A stretch of DNA of 64,000 bases from Herbinix sp. (GTDB lineage Bacteria; Bacillota; Clostridia; Lachnospirales; Lachnospiraceae). The stretch's first letter is position 1, and the number at the start of each line of letters is the position of its first letter. Positions 17,672 to 28,479 of this stretch are shown here, one piece after another. The translations under genes were made by a program, and so were the position numbers. The DNA lies in assembly GCA_029238935.1 (NCBI GenBank), contig JAQZBN010000003.1:94729-158728 (forward strand), given 5' to 3'. The notes under the pieces are model-generated. The model saw only the letters and a list, made by a program, of their open reading frames with translations, made no database searches and had not been told where the DNA came from.

Positions 17672-20560
17672 CTACGATTTTTCATCCTCATCCTTCTTTA
17701 AAATCTCTTCTAATGAAAGAGCAATAAGCGCGGTTGTAGGCCCCTGTGCCCATGGATATTTTCCATAATTCTGAGGATACATACCAAACCCCATACACTC
17801 CTGCGATGCATTAGTCACTTCTCCGTTAACAATACTTCGCTCCAATGCTCCAAGACCAAGCATTGCATGATATAGATACAGTTTATCCAGAATCCCTATG
17901 GATACTCCTCGTTTAATCGCATAAGAAATCATTGCAGTAGCAGACGTATCAATATGTCCCTCCATCGCAGTTAACTGCCAGGAATAATATCCGGAACTTT
18001 TTTGAAATTTGATCGTTGTTTCCACAATCCGAATAAAGGACTCGCATAAATATTCGTATTTTGGATGGTTGGATGCAATATAAGGAAGGCTATCTGCAAG
18101 GCCAATCAATAGCCATCCCAGAGCTCTGCCCCAGCCGATGATTCCATATTTTAGTCGTTCCTTACGGTTATATCCATGATATGGCAAACCGGTTTTACTG
18201 TCAAAGCCAAATTTTAAAAAATTAGTAATTTGTTTGATCGCCAACTGAGTTGCATTGGGATCATGATAGACACTGCCATATCGACATAAGAAAGGGCATA
18301 TCATTCCTATACTATCAATATAAATATCCTTGTTTCTGGCGATACGGTAGGGAAGACTGCCATATTCGTCTTTCGGATGGTTGTATAAATAATGCACCAT
18401 TCGATCAATCATCTTCTTATACTTATCGTCTTTCGTCAACTGATGAATTAAAATCAATGAATATCCATTAATTCCATAATCCAGATGACGCAGCTTCATT
18501 CCACTGGCAAACCATCGATTATAATAGTCAACCATACAGTAAAAATCCTGATGGTTTTTACTAACCTGAAAGGAATGTTCCAGAGCAACTGCCAGAAGAC
18601 CATTCGGCCAGAAAAATCGGTCAACATAAGGGATCGTTCGATTTGTTACCATACTGCTGATGTATTCCTTCAGATGATACTGCTTTTTACTCTTAGGATA
18701 TGCACTTAGCATTTCTCTGGTATGATTAAGGAGTTTATGATAAATCTCGGTTAATTCCTCTGCTACATCTTCATTGACAATATCCTTAGGAGTGATGTCA
18801 TTCTTCCGCTGTTCTTCTTCTAATTTTTTCATACCATCAATTCTATCCGTTGTTTCATTATTCATATCTTTATGTTTGATAGGAACCTTCCTTATGTGAT
18901 AAATCTTCATATTCAGAATACCCTCCTTCACCAATCTCAACCACAGGGTTTGAAACCATAGAACCCTTCCATCCAACCATTTTTTTATCCTTCGTTCCTT
19001 TCCATCTTCCCTTCTCTCCCTTTGATAAGGCATTCTGGCCAACAGTATCTCCTTTAGATAGAGAAATTCTTCCCTTCTACCAAAGGCTACATAGAATATT
19101 CCGTTGGTGATGATAAAAATCATGAAAAAGAAAAGAATAAAACGCATTACGGAAAGCTTTGTGAATACACTATTTCGTAAAAATAATAAAAAACAAAACA
19201 GAATTCCTAATACAGTAGCAAACCGCAAAGAATCTGCATAATAAGCTACAGCCCTTTTATGAAAAATCAAGCGGTATACGATGAAAGGTTTCGTTCCATT
19301 GGCGATCAGTCCCGCCAGAAATGCTCCAATGAATACTCCTTCCATTCCCAGAAAATGTACCAGGATTACAGATACGATTAAATTAGCAGCTCCTTGTATC
19401 ATTGCTATGTATTTATCCGCATCAAATATACCTGCTGCCGTCTTAAAATTATAAATAACAATTCTATGTCCCTTACAATAATAATCCAGCGCGATGAACA
19501 ATATGACAGTAGAATGAATGATCATATCCTTACCGATCCATAAAGTGATAAACGGAGTTAGCAAAAAGTAGAGACAAATCATAGCAAGACCATAAATCCA
19601 GAATGCCAGAAAGCGATAAACCCGAAACAAAAAATACTGCCTCTCGATCGTTTCGGTTGCGATGAGATTACCAAAGCCGGAGACCACAGAAAAAAATACG
19701 ATCTGTATAAAACCCATCACAGACGTTGTAATCAAACTATAATTCGAGAGAAGGCCTACTGCGGTTACATTAATAAAGGTAGAGATCATAATATTACCGG
19801 TCTGGTGAATGCTGATATCTCCAATCTTATGAAAGAACAATGCAATCATGTTCTTTTTAATGGCTGCCATCTCTTCCGCTGGAAGGCTTCCCTCCTCCTT
19901 TGTATGTAGATATGGATATCTATGATTTAGGTAACCGCTGATTCCTATTTTTTGTACCAGCCCAATGATGGCAGCAATTAATAAATAAAACAGAAAATTA
20001 TGAAATACAACCAACACAATAATCTGTGCAACCAATGTAACCAAAGAGGTTATCCATTGAATATTGGTCTGTATGTAATTTTTCTGTTCTGCATTGACTA
20101 AGCTAAATTTGTAGGATACAAAATACGTACTTACCGTATTAAATAGAAAAATTAGATAATATTGAATTAACTCATGTTGAGTAAGCTTTCCGGGATCTTT
20201 AATAATAAAGGAAAGTAAAGGTACCATTAGTAAACCAAGGACTGCGACCAAAACAGCGATATACCGATAAGCCTTTCGATACAATTGCATCAATAATTTT
20301 ATTTTATGGAAATCCTGTAAAGCAACCGGCTTATAGAGACTGTAATTCATGGCAGTACCAATGCCAAGCTCAGCTAAGGATAATACGGATAGCACGTTGG
20401 TATATAAGCCGTTAACACCCAGATAGGTAATTCCCAGTGTATGGATGAAGACCGTTCTGGATACAAACCCCAACAGCAGAGTTACCACATTTCCGATCAA
20501 TCCAAAGATAATATTACGGGCAGCATATTCAATTCTTCCGGATGGATTTTTTTCACTCAT
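17672..20560 (-). CDS. Fusion: Wzx-type polysaccharide flippase (N-term) and GH88/GH105-like unsaturated uronyl hydrolase domain (C-term)
   Basis: N-term about 500 aa multi-TM GNVVTLLLGFVSRTVFIHTLG...GVNGLYTNVLS; C-term about 350 aa DYGINGYSLILIHQLT...DIYIDSIGMICPFLCRYG...IIGWGRALGWLLIGLADSL. Confidence 0.75.
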   Translation of the reverse strand: MSEKNPSGRIEYAARNIIFGLIGNVVTLLLGFVSRTVFIHTLGITYLGVNGLYTNVLSVLSLAELGIGTAMNYSLYKPVALQDFHKIKLLMQLYRKAYRYIAVLVAVLGLLMVPLLSFIIKDPGKLTQHELIQYYLIFLFNTVSTYFVSYKFSLVNAEQKNYIQTNIQWITSLVTLVAQIIVLVVFHNFLFYLLIAAIIGLVQKIGISGYLNHRYPYLHTKEEGSLPAEEMAAIKKNMIALFFHKIGDISIHQTGNIMISTFINVTAVGLLSNYSLITTSVMGFIQIVFFSVVSGFGNLIATETIERQYFLFRVYRFLAFWIYGLAMICLYFLLTPFITLWIGKDMIIHSTVILFIALDYYCKGHRIVIYNFKTAAGIFDADKYIAMIQGAANLIVSVILVHFLGMEGVFIGAFLAGLIANGTKPFIVYRLIFHKRAVAYYADSLRFATVLGILFCFLLFLRNSVFTKLSVMRFILFFFMIFIITNGIFYVAFGRREEFLYLKEILLARMPYQRERREDGKERRIKKWLDGRVLWFQTLWLRLVKEGILNMKIYHIRKVPIKHKDMNNETTDRIDGMKKLEEEQRKNDITPKDIVNEDVAEELTEIYHKLLNHTREMLSAYPKSKKQYHLKEYISSMVTNRTIPYVDRFFWPNGLLAVALEHSFQVSKNHQDFYCMVDYYNRWFASGMKLRHLDYGINGYSLILIHQLTKDDKYKKMIDRMVHYLYNHPKDEYGSLPYRIARNKDIYIDSIGMICPFLCRYGSVYHDPNATQLAIKQITNFLKFGFDSKTGLPYHGYNRKERLKYGIIGWGRALGWLLIGLADSLPYIASNHPKYEYLCESFIRIVETTIKFQKSSGYYSWQLTAMEGHIDTSATAMISYAIKRGVSIGILDKLYLYHAMLGLGALERSIVNGEVTNASQECMGFGMYPQNYGKYPWAQGPTTALIALSLEEILKKDEDEKS

Positions 20561-21689
20561 ACAATTCTTCTTCCAATTCTAGCGCTTCCTTTAGATACGT
20601 AATCGCTTTTTCCCTTTCTTTTTGTAAAACTTCCGCTACGGTGGAAAAATCCACAAATAATTCCTTCCTGCTAGTGCCATCCCACCTGCAATTGGTTAGT
20701 TCAAACGTTTGAAGCAGGGTATCAATCCTCGAAGTCATCGAGGGATGATCTCCGCCACGGTCACAGACAAGAAATGGTGTCTCATATAGAATGGAGAATA
20801 CACTTCCATGGAAGGAGTCTGTAATTAAGATATGTGCATCGGCAATATAATCAATAAACTCTCTAGGTCCTGCACAATAACCTTTTCGATCTTTGATATC
20901 CCCCAAAGAAACCAATTCTAGATCATACTGTTTTGCAATTTTTACGATACTCTTTCTAATGCTATGAGATGGTTGTTCCAAAAAATATGTGGCGATATAG
21001 TTCCTCTTAGGTTTCCATTTTGATTCCTGTTTTAGTTCATTCCAATCCTTCCTTGTTAGCAGCATTGTAGGGTCTAATAGAACCTTCGCCTTCCGACCTG
21101 TTAATTCGTATATGATTGCAGCACCGGCTTCTTCCCTTACTGACAGATGCTCCATTCCTTGAATCCATTCTCTGTAATTCATCTTTACTTGGTCCGGCAA
21201 TACCGTGATTCCAAAACTAGGTGAGTAGGCAATACGCTTCCTCTTCGGAGCAAAGGTCAAAAAATAATATGAGGATAGATGGATATAATAGGGGTTCCAG
21301 ACTTGATCACTACCCGTAATGAAGAAATCATACCACTGCTCTAGTTCCTCCATTGTACATTGCTTTTCCTCTATGATATTCGTTTCATGTAAGAATTGTA
21401 TACTAAACTTAATAAAGCGTTTTTTACGATACTCCATCAGCCGGATCATTTCTTTCCGATGACTACGGCTCCATATTGAGAATAGGATCTTTCTAAAAAA
21501 CCAGTGTATCTTTTTTTCCTTCGGTAATCTACATTTCCCATTTTCCGGTAGATGTATTTTATCCGGAGGTACCAAAATGGTATCTGCTACACATCCTAAT
21601 GTTTCTAGGATTTCTTGCAACGCATAGTTTTGCAGACGGTTCCCATAATTAAAATATCCGTTTAAGGTAATGATCCCTATCTTCTTCAT
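20553..21689 (-). CDS. Polysaccharide pyruvyl transferase family protein
   Basis: GIITLNGYFNYGNRLQNYALQ...FITGSDQVWNPYY...ITDSFHGSVFSILYETPFLV. Confidence 0.9.
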   Translation of the reverse strand: MKKIGIITLNGYFNYGNRLQNYALQEILETLGCVADTILVPPDKIHLPENGKCRLPKEKKIHWFFRKILFSIWSRSHRKEMIRLMEYRKKRFIKFSIQFLHETNIIEEKQCTMEELEQWYDFFITGSDQVWNPYYIHLSSYYFLTFAPKRKRIAYSPSFGITVLPDQVKMNYREWIQGMEHLSVREEAGAAIIYELTGRKAKVLLDPTMLLTRKDWNELKQESKWKPKRNYIATYFLEQPSHSIRKSIVKIAKQYDLELVSLGDIKDRKGYCAGPREFIDYIADAHILITDSFHGSVFSILYETPFLVCDRGGDHPSMTSRIDTLLQTFELTNCRWDGTSRKELFVDFSTVAEVLQKEREKAITYLKEALELEEELYE

Positions 21690-21690
21690 T

Positions 21691-22674
21691 TCATTCCCCC
21701 ACTTTCTTCTTTCTTTTCCCCGTCTGATACATTTTCCAAAAAAGCTTCGAGTCCCAAAAGCAAATTAACACATAGAATTTCTGGCGGAAGGTCAGCTTCT
21801 TCGATTTCATGGCATAGAGAAGATACTTTCTGGAATAGTTCGTTATCCTACGGTAAAAACATCTCTCTACCTTGGGGGATTTCGCCAGGTATCCAATCAG
21901 ATTGATCAAAAATATACCATATAGCTCCTTGGCATAGCGCAGATACTTCGGATAGTTCTGTCGGATCACTGCTTCTGCAAACATAGGTACCTTCATTCCG
22001 GATAATATTTTTCCATTCATCGGCTGATGATTTGCACTGCCCTCTCTTTGCCGATAATGATATCCGGGAAAACTGCAGAGGGATATCCGGTCAACCCGGT
22101 CCAAGGCCCGTAATTGAAATTCATAGTCTTCCCAGTAATGAATCTTTGTGTTAAGACACACTCCCCCGAGTATATCTCGCTCATACAGACAGGAGCATAT
22201 AGAAGTAGGAAAATTCATACCAAGGAGTTCTCGTACGGCTTCCTCCCTCTCTAAACAATCCCCCTTTAAACTGCAATTCTCTAGCACTTTTCCCTGATAG
22301 ACCTGTTCGGTGCAAACACAGATCTGGCTGTTATCCTTTTTCATCTTCTTAAGCATCGTCTCATACATCATACAATCAATGGTATCATCCGCATCAACAA
22401 ATCCGATATAGTTTCCGGTGGCAATCTTTAGCCCAGTATTTCTGGCTGTGGAAACCCCACTGTTATTTTGATGGATCACCATTACTCTATGATCTTTTTT
22501 GGCATACTCATCGCAGATCTGAGGACAGTGATCCTTTGATCCATCGTCTACTAAGATAAGCTCCAATGCTTCATAGGATTGATGAAGAATGGAATTTATA
22601 CACTCTTCCAGATAATCCTCTGCTCCATAAACAGGTACAATTACACTAATTACGAACTCTTTGATCTCTTTCAT
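21691..22674 (-). CDS. GT2 family glycosyltransferase
   Basis: ISVIVPVYGAEDYLEECINSILHQSY...VDDGS...DADD. Confidence 0.95.
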   Translation of the reverse strand: MKEIKEFVISVIVPVYGAEDYLEECINSILHQSYEALELILVDDGSKDHCPQICDEYAKKDHRVMVIHQNNSGVSTARNTGLKIATGNYIGFVDADDTIDCMMYETMLKKMKKDNSQICVCTEQVYQGKVLENCSLKGDCLEREEAVRELLGMNFPTSICSCLYERDILGGVCLNTKIHYWEDYEFQLRALDRVDRISLCSFPGYHYRQREGSANHQPMNGKILSGMKVPMFAEAVIRQNYPKYLRYAKELYGIFLINLIGYLAKSPKVERCFYRRITNYSRKYLLYAMKSKKLTFRQKFYVLICFWDSKLFWKMYQTGKRKKKVGE

Positions 22675-23941
22675 AACTTAATTTCCTATTCCGGCTATTT
22701 ACTAACCCCTCTCCATGCTTCTGCAAATATCTGCTGCTGGAGGAGCAGGCTATCAATAGCAATACAAGACCCATCATCTTAATCTCACCCAACATAATAT
22801 TAACCGTAAAGCCTATGAAGATTGGTACAATCCAAAGATATTGTTTTAACGGTGTGACCACTCTTTTTCGGAAGAAGATATACATAAATATTACATATGC
22901 GATCATGCCGTACCCGATGATCCAATAAAAGTGACCGTTATGAGGAGAGAATTCCTTCCCACCTACTAAGGTAACTCCACCGGTACCTACAAAGATATAG
23001 TTTAAAAAATTAACCTGATTGACTACTTCCTGCCAGATTAAGATCCTGGAGCTTCCTGAATTACTGCGGATTCGTTCCATAGATTCCAGAGCAACTCCTG
23101 TCTCTAAGTAATCCGGAATTTTAGGTACCACATAGAACAGAGCAATAACAGCAAGTAATAAAAAAAAGAAATTCTCTGGCTTTACCCTCAGTTTTATATG
23201 AAAATTTGCCTTAAGCAGGCTACCAATTCCTGCGATCAGATACAGACCAGCACTTACTCCAAAGGATAAAAATCCACCATTGCTCATACAGGATACCAGG
23301 ATAAATAATAAGGAGATGAGCGAGAAAACTTTGGTGAATAAACTTGTTTTCTCATTGCACCATAAGTAAAGTACAAGGGCATTCATCATATAAGCGATAT
23401 TGTTCGCATCCATCCATACAAAGGAATACCGATAACCTACATAACCCTCGTAGATCGTGTTGTTAATTGATATTCCGGATCTTTGATTCCAGAGGAGTTT
23501 TATGTTGTGATAGATGGACTTATCCACATTAAAAAAGATGGCCAGAACGACGGTAAATAGTAAAAAGACAAGCAAAAGATTTTTAACATGAAAGTCATAC
23601 TGATCAATATAATACCGAAACACAAAATAGTACAAAAACATCGATGTAAATTGAATCAAATAAACGATATTATGGTATAAATGCTGCGGTGCAGATACAA
23701 AGCCGACTGCTGTACTTACAACCATAAGAACAAGCAGTAAGAGAAATGGTTTATACTCTTTGTAAATACCAATACTTTTTCCTCTTTTTATTAACCAAAG
23801 ATATAGAAGGGGCATGGAATAGGGAATTGAGACAAACCAAACATAGGGCAAAAACAGAGTATCCATGATACATAAATAAAATATTAAGGTATCAAAGTTA
23901 TCTGCTCTGCTTTGTATGGTTTGATTAAAAAGTTTCCTCAT
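22646..23941 (-). CDS. O-antigen ligase/polymerase-like membrane protein (Wzy candidate)
   Basis: Multi-TM; FVGTGGVTLVGGKEFSPHNGHFYWIIGYG motif typical of Wzy_C proteins. Confidence 0.75.
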   Translation of the reverse strand: MRKLFNQTIQSRADNFDTLIFYLCIMDTLFLPYVWFVSIPYSMPLLYLWLIKRGKSIGIYKEYKPFLLLLVLMVVSTAVGFVSAPQHLYHNIVYLIQFTSMFLYYFVFRYYIDQYDFHVKNLLLVFLLFTVVLAIFFNVDKSIYHNIKLLWNQRSGISINNTIYEGYVGYRYSFVWMDANNIAYMMNALVLYLWCNEKTSLFTKVFSLISLLFILVSCMSNGGFLSFGVSAGLYLIAGIGSLLKANFHIKLRVKPENFFFLLLAVIALFYVVPKIPDYLETGVALESMERIRSNSGSSRILIWQEVVNQVNFLNYIFVGTGGVTLVGGKEFSPHNGHFYWIIGYGMIAYVIFMYIFFRKRVVTPLKQYLWIVPIFIGFTVNIMLGEIKMMGLVLLLIACSSSSRYLQKHGEGLVNSRNRKLSYERDQRVRN

Positions 23942-25140
23942 AATGTCCCATCCTTTATAAAAGTATAGATTTTTTCACATTGCTTCTTCCAAGTTTTATA
24001 TTTTAAAACAAAGGATTTGGCTTCCAAGCCTTTGTTTCGCCGCTCCTCAGTAGCCAAACTCATCACTTCATTGATTTTATCCGCCAGTAACTTAGGATCA
24101 TTCTCTCGAACAACATACATATGGGAAAGATAATCCTCTGTAAACCCATTTAACTTTGTAGTCAGAACAGGCGTTCCACTTAATAGATATTCAAATATCT
24201 TGGAAGGAAACGTAACTCTTGCGATTGGATGATTTACCGGTCTAGGATTTATGAGAAGATCTGCCGACCTTTGTAACTGTCTTAACCTTTCCGGTTCAAT
24301 CTTTCCGCCGTAATATACATTGGGCAATGCTTTCACACACTGTATCACTTCTTCCTTTAACTGACCGCTGCCGTAGATATGAAGCGATATGTCAAGGTCC
24401 ACCATTTTCATAGCTTCGATCAACTTCATAATCCCGCTGTATTCAGATAGAGCACCGGAATACAGAAGAATTTTGGTTTCTTTTGTTTCCTGTTTATCCA
24501 TAACTTCATTTGCTTCTTCCTCACAATGCAAATCTTCCTCCTCCACTCCTCCCTCTACGACCAGATAAGGACAATGAGGTGCAAACCTTTTTACCGCATA
24601 GGAGTTTAGGGTTATGATTTTATCGCAGCGAGGAATGGCATAACAGGTTAATAGGTCCATGATCCAACGCAAAAAAGCGGAGATTCCTTTCCGCCCCAAC
24701 GTGTCATCAATCGGCAAATCTGCCAGGACAGAGATGATTTCACAGCCATAGCGTTTTTTTAACCATAGGGCAGGCAGACCAATCTCAGGGAACATGTTAA
24801 ACGTTAGTATCACCTTGATCTTCTCTTTTTCTATGATCCTCTTTGCTTCTTGGTATGTTACGATCGTTTCCATCAGCTGTTTCATGATCGGTAAATTAAT
24901 CATGCCTATTTTTAAGGAGATAAACCCTGGAAATATTTTTAGATACTTCTTTTTGATTACTAACTTTCCTTGGGGATATGCAGCTACCGGATAAATAGTG
25001 ATGCTGTGAAACATAAGATCCGGGTATTTTGATAGGTTTTTTAAGAGATTTACCTGCATCAGATTACCGGCAACCGATGCGCCGTATAGTGCGGATGCTT
25101 CTTTTTTACTAACTGCATAGCCTAAATATAGGACTTTCAT
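23938..25140 (-). CDS. GT4-like glycosyltransferase
   Basis: GALSEYSGIMKLIEAM...PSKIFEYLLSGTPVLTTKLNG. Confidence 0.88.
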   Translation of the reverse strand: MKVLYLGYAVSKKEASALYGASVAGNLMQVNLLKNLSKYPDLMFHSITIYPVAAYPQGKLVIKKKYLKIFPGFISLKIGMINLPIMKQLMETIVTYQEAKRIIEKEKIKVILTFNMFPEIGLPALWLKKRYGCEIISVLADLPIDDTLGRKGISAFLRWIMDLLTCYAIPRCDKIITLNSYAVKRFAPHCPYLVVEGGVEEEDLHCEEEANEVMDKQETKETKILLYSGALSEYSGIMKLIEAMKMVDLDISLHIYGSGQLKEEVIQCVKALPNVYYGGKIEPERLRQLQRSADLLINPRPVNHPIARVTFPSKIFEYLLSGTPVLTTKLNGFTEDYLSHMYVVRENDPKLLADKINEVMSLATEERRNKGLEAKSFVLKYKTWKKQCEKIYTFIKDGTL

Positions 25141-26240
25141 CGCTTTAACTCCTCAAAGATCTCCAGATGCCTTTCCGCCATTCGTTCAACTGTGAATTCC
25201 CTGATTTTATTCAAATTGTGATTGGCGATGGATTCCCTTAATTCGTCTCGATTTAACAGTAGATTAATTGTTTCTGCCAGTTTCTTTCGATCACCAACCG
25301 GAACAATATAACCGTTCTTCTCATCTTCAATCAATTCAAGACCGGCAATACAACGATTGGTTGTTACCACAGGAAGACCATAGGCCATAGCTTCGTTAAT
25401 CACTAACCCCCAGATGTCTTCTCTGGTCGGTAATACGAAAACGTCCGCCATACAAAAATACTCCTTAAGCTTCACCTTGGACTGATACCCGACAAAATAT
25501 ACATTATCTAAATCCAACCGATCTATCAGATCATAATAGCGTTCTGTCGGTTCTCCTCCGATGATAACGATAGCAGCATTCGGATCAATTCGTTTCGCTG
25601 CTTTCAGTAAAAGGTCAAAGCCTTTACGATGGATGAACTGCCCGACCGTTAAAATGGCCTTTTCTCTGGCAATCCCCAGTTTCTGTTTTAATCGCTGCTT
25701 TTTCTCCTGATCCACTACAGCCGGAAGAATATCCTCCTCTTTAATCGAGGTGAAGGGATACCGATAAAGCCTTTCCTTACTGGCACCATAGGTCAAAAAA
25801 TATTCATCGTGGGAACGGGAAGTGGAAAGGTACGCTTTTGCCCCTTTTATAATTTGTTTTTTTAAGCTCTCCTTCCATCCACTGCCGCTTCCGGCAAACC
25901 CACCGTCACCCTCTAAGAGATAAGGAATCTTACATAATTTCATATATTCAATCGCCATAATCCCAGTCGGTGTTGCCAGATCAGACACGACAATGGTTTC
26001 TGTTTTGTATTGATTGAGGTAACGTATCATTTGAACCGATACTGCCTTATCAACATCAAAATCAATACCCTTTAGTATGACTCCCCGAAAATGTATAAAA
26101 TGATGCTCTTCCCAGCTTTCATCCCGTTCCGTAGAGGTTGCTTTCTCAAACAATACTGTAAGATCACAGCTTTTGCCCAGTTCATTAAAAAAATCCACCC
26201 GGTAAGGAGAAGGAACATTCGTTAACCATAAAATTTTCAA
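25137..26240 (-). CDS. GT4 family glycosyltransferase
   Basis: VGQFIHRKGFDLLLKA...VLPTREDIWGLVINEAMAYGLPVVTT. Confidence 0.93.
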   Translation of the reverse strand: MKILWLTNVPSPYRVDFFNELGKSCDLTVLFEKATSTERDESWEEHHFIHFRGVILKGIDFDVDKAVSVQMIRYLNQYKTETIVVSDLATPTGIMAIEYMKLCKIPYLLEGDGGFAGSGSGWKESLKKQIIKGAKAYLSTSRSHDEYFLTYGASKERLYRYPFTSIKEEDILPAVVDQEKKQRLKQKLGIAREKAILTVGQFIHRKGFDLLLKAAKRIDPNAAIVIIGGEPTERYYDLIDRLDLDNVYFVGYQSKVKLKEYFCMADVFVLPTREDIWGLVINEAMAYGLPVVTTNRCIAGLELIEDEKNGYIVPVGDRKKLAETINLLLNRDELRESIANHNLNKIREFTVERMAERHLEIFEELKR

Positions 26241-27448
26241 AATATCACCTCATGATATAATTTTAGATACGTCTGATCATTTTTGACATACTGCTGTGCC
26301 TTTCGGATACAGTTCTCTTTCTGAATATTACGCTCCTCCAGTTGCTTGATTGCTTTGTAATAACTCTTACTATTCACCGCCGGGGCAACAATTCCACAAG
26401 AATCATCAATTAATTCCGGGTTAGCACTATACCGATTCGTGACCACCGGAGTACCACAGGCCAATGCTTCCAGAGTAACTAACCCAAAGGTTTCTTCTAC
26501 GGATGCATTTAAAAAAATATCAGCTGCTGTATAAATCTTCGCTAGCTTCTCAGTATGATTGGTACGGGGCAGCACAAGAATTCGTTTGGAAAGATATTTT
26601 CTCTGTCGTTTTGCAACACCGACAAGAACAATCTGATACGAATCATCCAGCTCTTCTGCTAGCTTCTGAAAAAGACCCAATCCTTTTCGGTTATGCCAAA
26701 CGGAGGATACTCCTAATATAATTTTCTTATCCTCCAGATGATAAATCTTCTTAAAATTATTCTCTATTGGCCGAAACTTCTCTAAATCAATACTGTTTGG
26801 GATTACCTGCACCGGATACTCCATTAGGAAGGACTGCTTTACTTCATTCTTTAGCCACTCTGAAACTGTAGTGATAGTCAAATTCGCAATTCCAGTAAAT
26901 AACTGCTTCTTTCTCTCATAATTAAAACGAGATCCATCCAAAAGTAAGCTTGCCGGGTAAACCTTCTTCTGAATACAATGATGGCACCCGGTCTTCCATT
27001 TCTGACACCGGGCATACGTATAATGAGCACAATGTCCTGTAAACGGCCAACAATCGTGCAGCGTCCAGATGACTGGTTTTTTTGTTTCTCTTATGTAGTC
27101 GAATAGTAATTTACAATTAAGATAGCTTCCATGAATGTTATGAAGATGAATCAAATCAGGATCATATTCTCTTAGCTTGCGAAGGAATTTTTTAGTTGCA
27201 TAATAAGAGCCAAAACCTTGCAAATCAAAGAGTCTTGTTAAAAGCCCGTGAAGATATACATGAGCAAAGTTATCTCCAATTCTTACGGATCGGATCGCTA
27301 AATTTCGGATGGTATTTTCCCTCCCGTATGCTAACAAAGCATCCTCTCCATCTGCCATTACAGCCTCATATAAATCATAGACAATTCTTCCTGTACTGCC
27401 ATATCCAATATCCGAATTAATAATTGCAACTTTCACGCTTATCTCCAT
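26237..27448 (-). CDS. GT4 family glycosyltransferase (WcaC-like)
   Basis: LIHLHNIHGSYLN...WTLHDCWPFTGHCAHY...NASVEETFGLVTLEALACGTPVVT. Confidence 0.92.
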   Translation of the reverse strand: MEISVKVAIINSDIGYGSTGRIVYDLYEAVMADGEDALLAYGRENTIRNLAIRSVRIGDNFAHVYLHGLLTRLFDLQGFGSYYATKKFLRKLREYDPDLIHLHNIHGSYLNCKLLFDYIRETKKPVIWTLHDCWPFTGHCAHYTYARCQKWKTGCHHCIQKKVYPASLLLDGSRFNYERKKQLFTGIANLTITTVSEWLKNEVKQSFLMEYPVQVIPNSIDLEKFRPIENNFKKIYHLEDKKIILGVSSVWHNRKGLGLFQKLAEELDDSYQIVLVGVAKRQRKYLSKRILVLPRTNHTEKLAKIYTAADIFLNASVEETFGLVTLEALACGTPVVTNRYSANPELIDDSCGIVAPAVNSKSYYKAIKQLEERNIQKENCIRKAQQYVKNDQTYLKLYHEVIF

Positions 27449-28443
27449 TAATTACGCAATCCAATTAGTATATCTATTATCTTATTCAATTTGAAACGTT
27501 TGGAATTATGTCTTATCAAGTTAATTACTGCAATTGTGGAAATAATTACCAGAACCGGGCGAAATAAGGTGATTAACCAAAGATCATAACGATTGCAGAT
27601 ATTCGTTATGATTCCAGCAAAGGGAGTATGCAACAGATATACCGGGAAAGAGACTTGCCCAAGATATACGAACATTTCCCGATGAGGGCTTTCTACTATG
27701 GCAGATGCTGTCCCAAATACAACTGCCATAGCCAGGATTTCAACCGGAAATGCGGCATATTTCCAATAAGTGATATAGATACCGTGGTTTAGATAATATA
27801 AAAAGATTGCCCCATAAAGATAGGTAAAAAGAAAAAGTCGTTCTCTACAATAGGATACGATATAGTGTAAACTATTTTTTTGCCGGATCAAAAATCCCAG
27901 AATAAAGTACACTGCCCAGTTAAAGGGGTTGATATAAGGATAAAGTGAGATTTGATCTAATCCGGTGTAATAAATACTAAGTACAGATAAAAACATAAGA
28001 ACAAGGAGTAGACTTGTATGCTTTCTTAACTTCCAGAAGACCAAATAGAATATGGTTAAAATGGACAGATAATAGAGATGACTGTAAACCGTAAGAGTTG
28101 TAAACCACTGAGATAAGGTGAGTCCTCCTTTTCGCAAAGCCACATAGAAAAAAAGTAGAGTTCCGCAAAAAATCCAAGGGATCAAGAGTGAAGTTACTTT
28201 TCCCTTTATAAATTTCAGAAATGTTTTTTTTGTTGAATAATATAAATAACCGGATAGTAAGAAAAATACTCCTACCCCCACAGCTCCAATGCTATGAAGC
28301 AGGTAGCTTATTGTGAATTCAATGTTGTTATATGTGTCATTAATCAACGCTACATGGGCAGCGACGATACTAATCAGTGCTACTCCCTTTGCTATATAGA
28401 TAAAGTTTCTTTCCTGAAACTGAGTTTCCACGTTTGTCACCAT
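27448..28443 (-). CDS. Acyltransferase family 3
   Basis: Multi-TM, IYIAKGVALISIVAAHVAL, GVGVFFLLSGYLYY. Confidence 0.88.
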   Translation of the reverse strand: MVTNVETQFQERNFIYIAKGVALISIVAAHVALINDTYNNIEFTISYLLHSIGAVGVGVFFLLSGYLYYSTKKTFLKFIKGKVTSLLIPWIFCGTLLFFYVALRKGGLTLSQWFTTLTVYSHLYYLSILTIFYLVFWKLRKHTSLLLVLMFLSVLSIYYTGLDQISLYPYINPFNWAVYFILGFLIRQKNSLHYIVSYCRERLFLFTYLYGAIFLYYLNHGIYITYWKYAAFPVEILAMAVVFGTASAIVESPHREMFVYLGQVSFPVYLLHTPFAGIITNICNRYDLWLITLFRPVLVIISTIAVINLIRHNSKRFKLNKIIDILIGLRN

Positions 28444-28479
28444 GAACTATCGTTAAGATTACTATTATTGTATTCTGCT

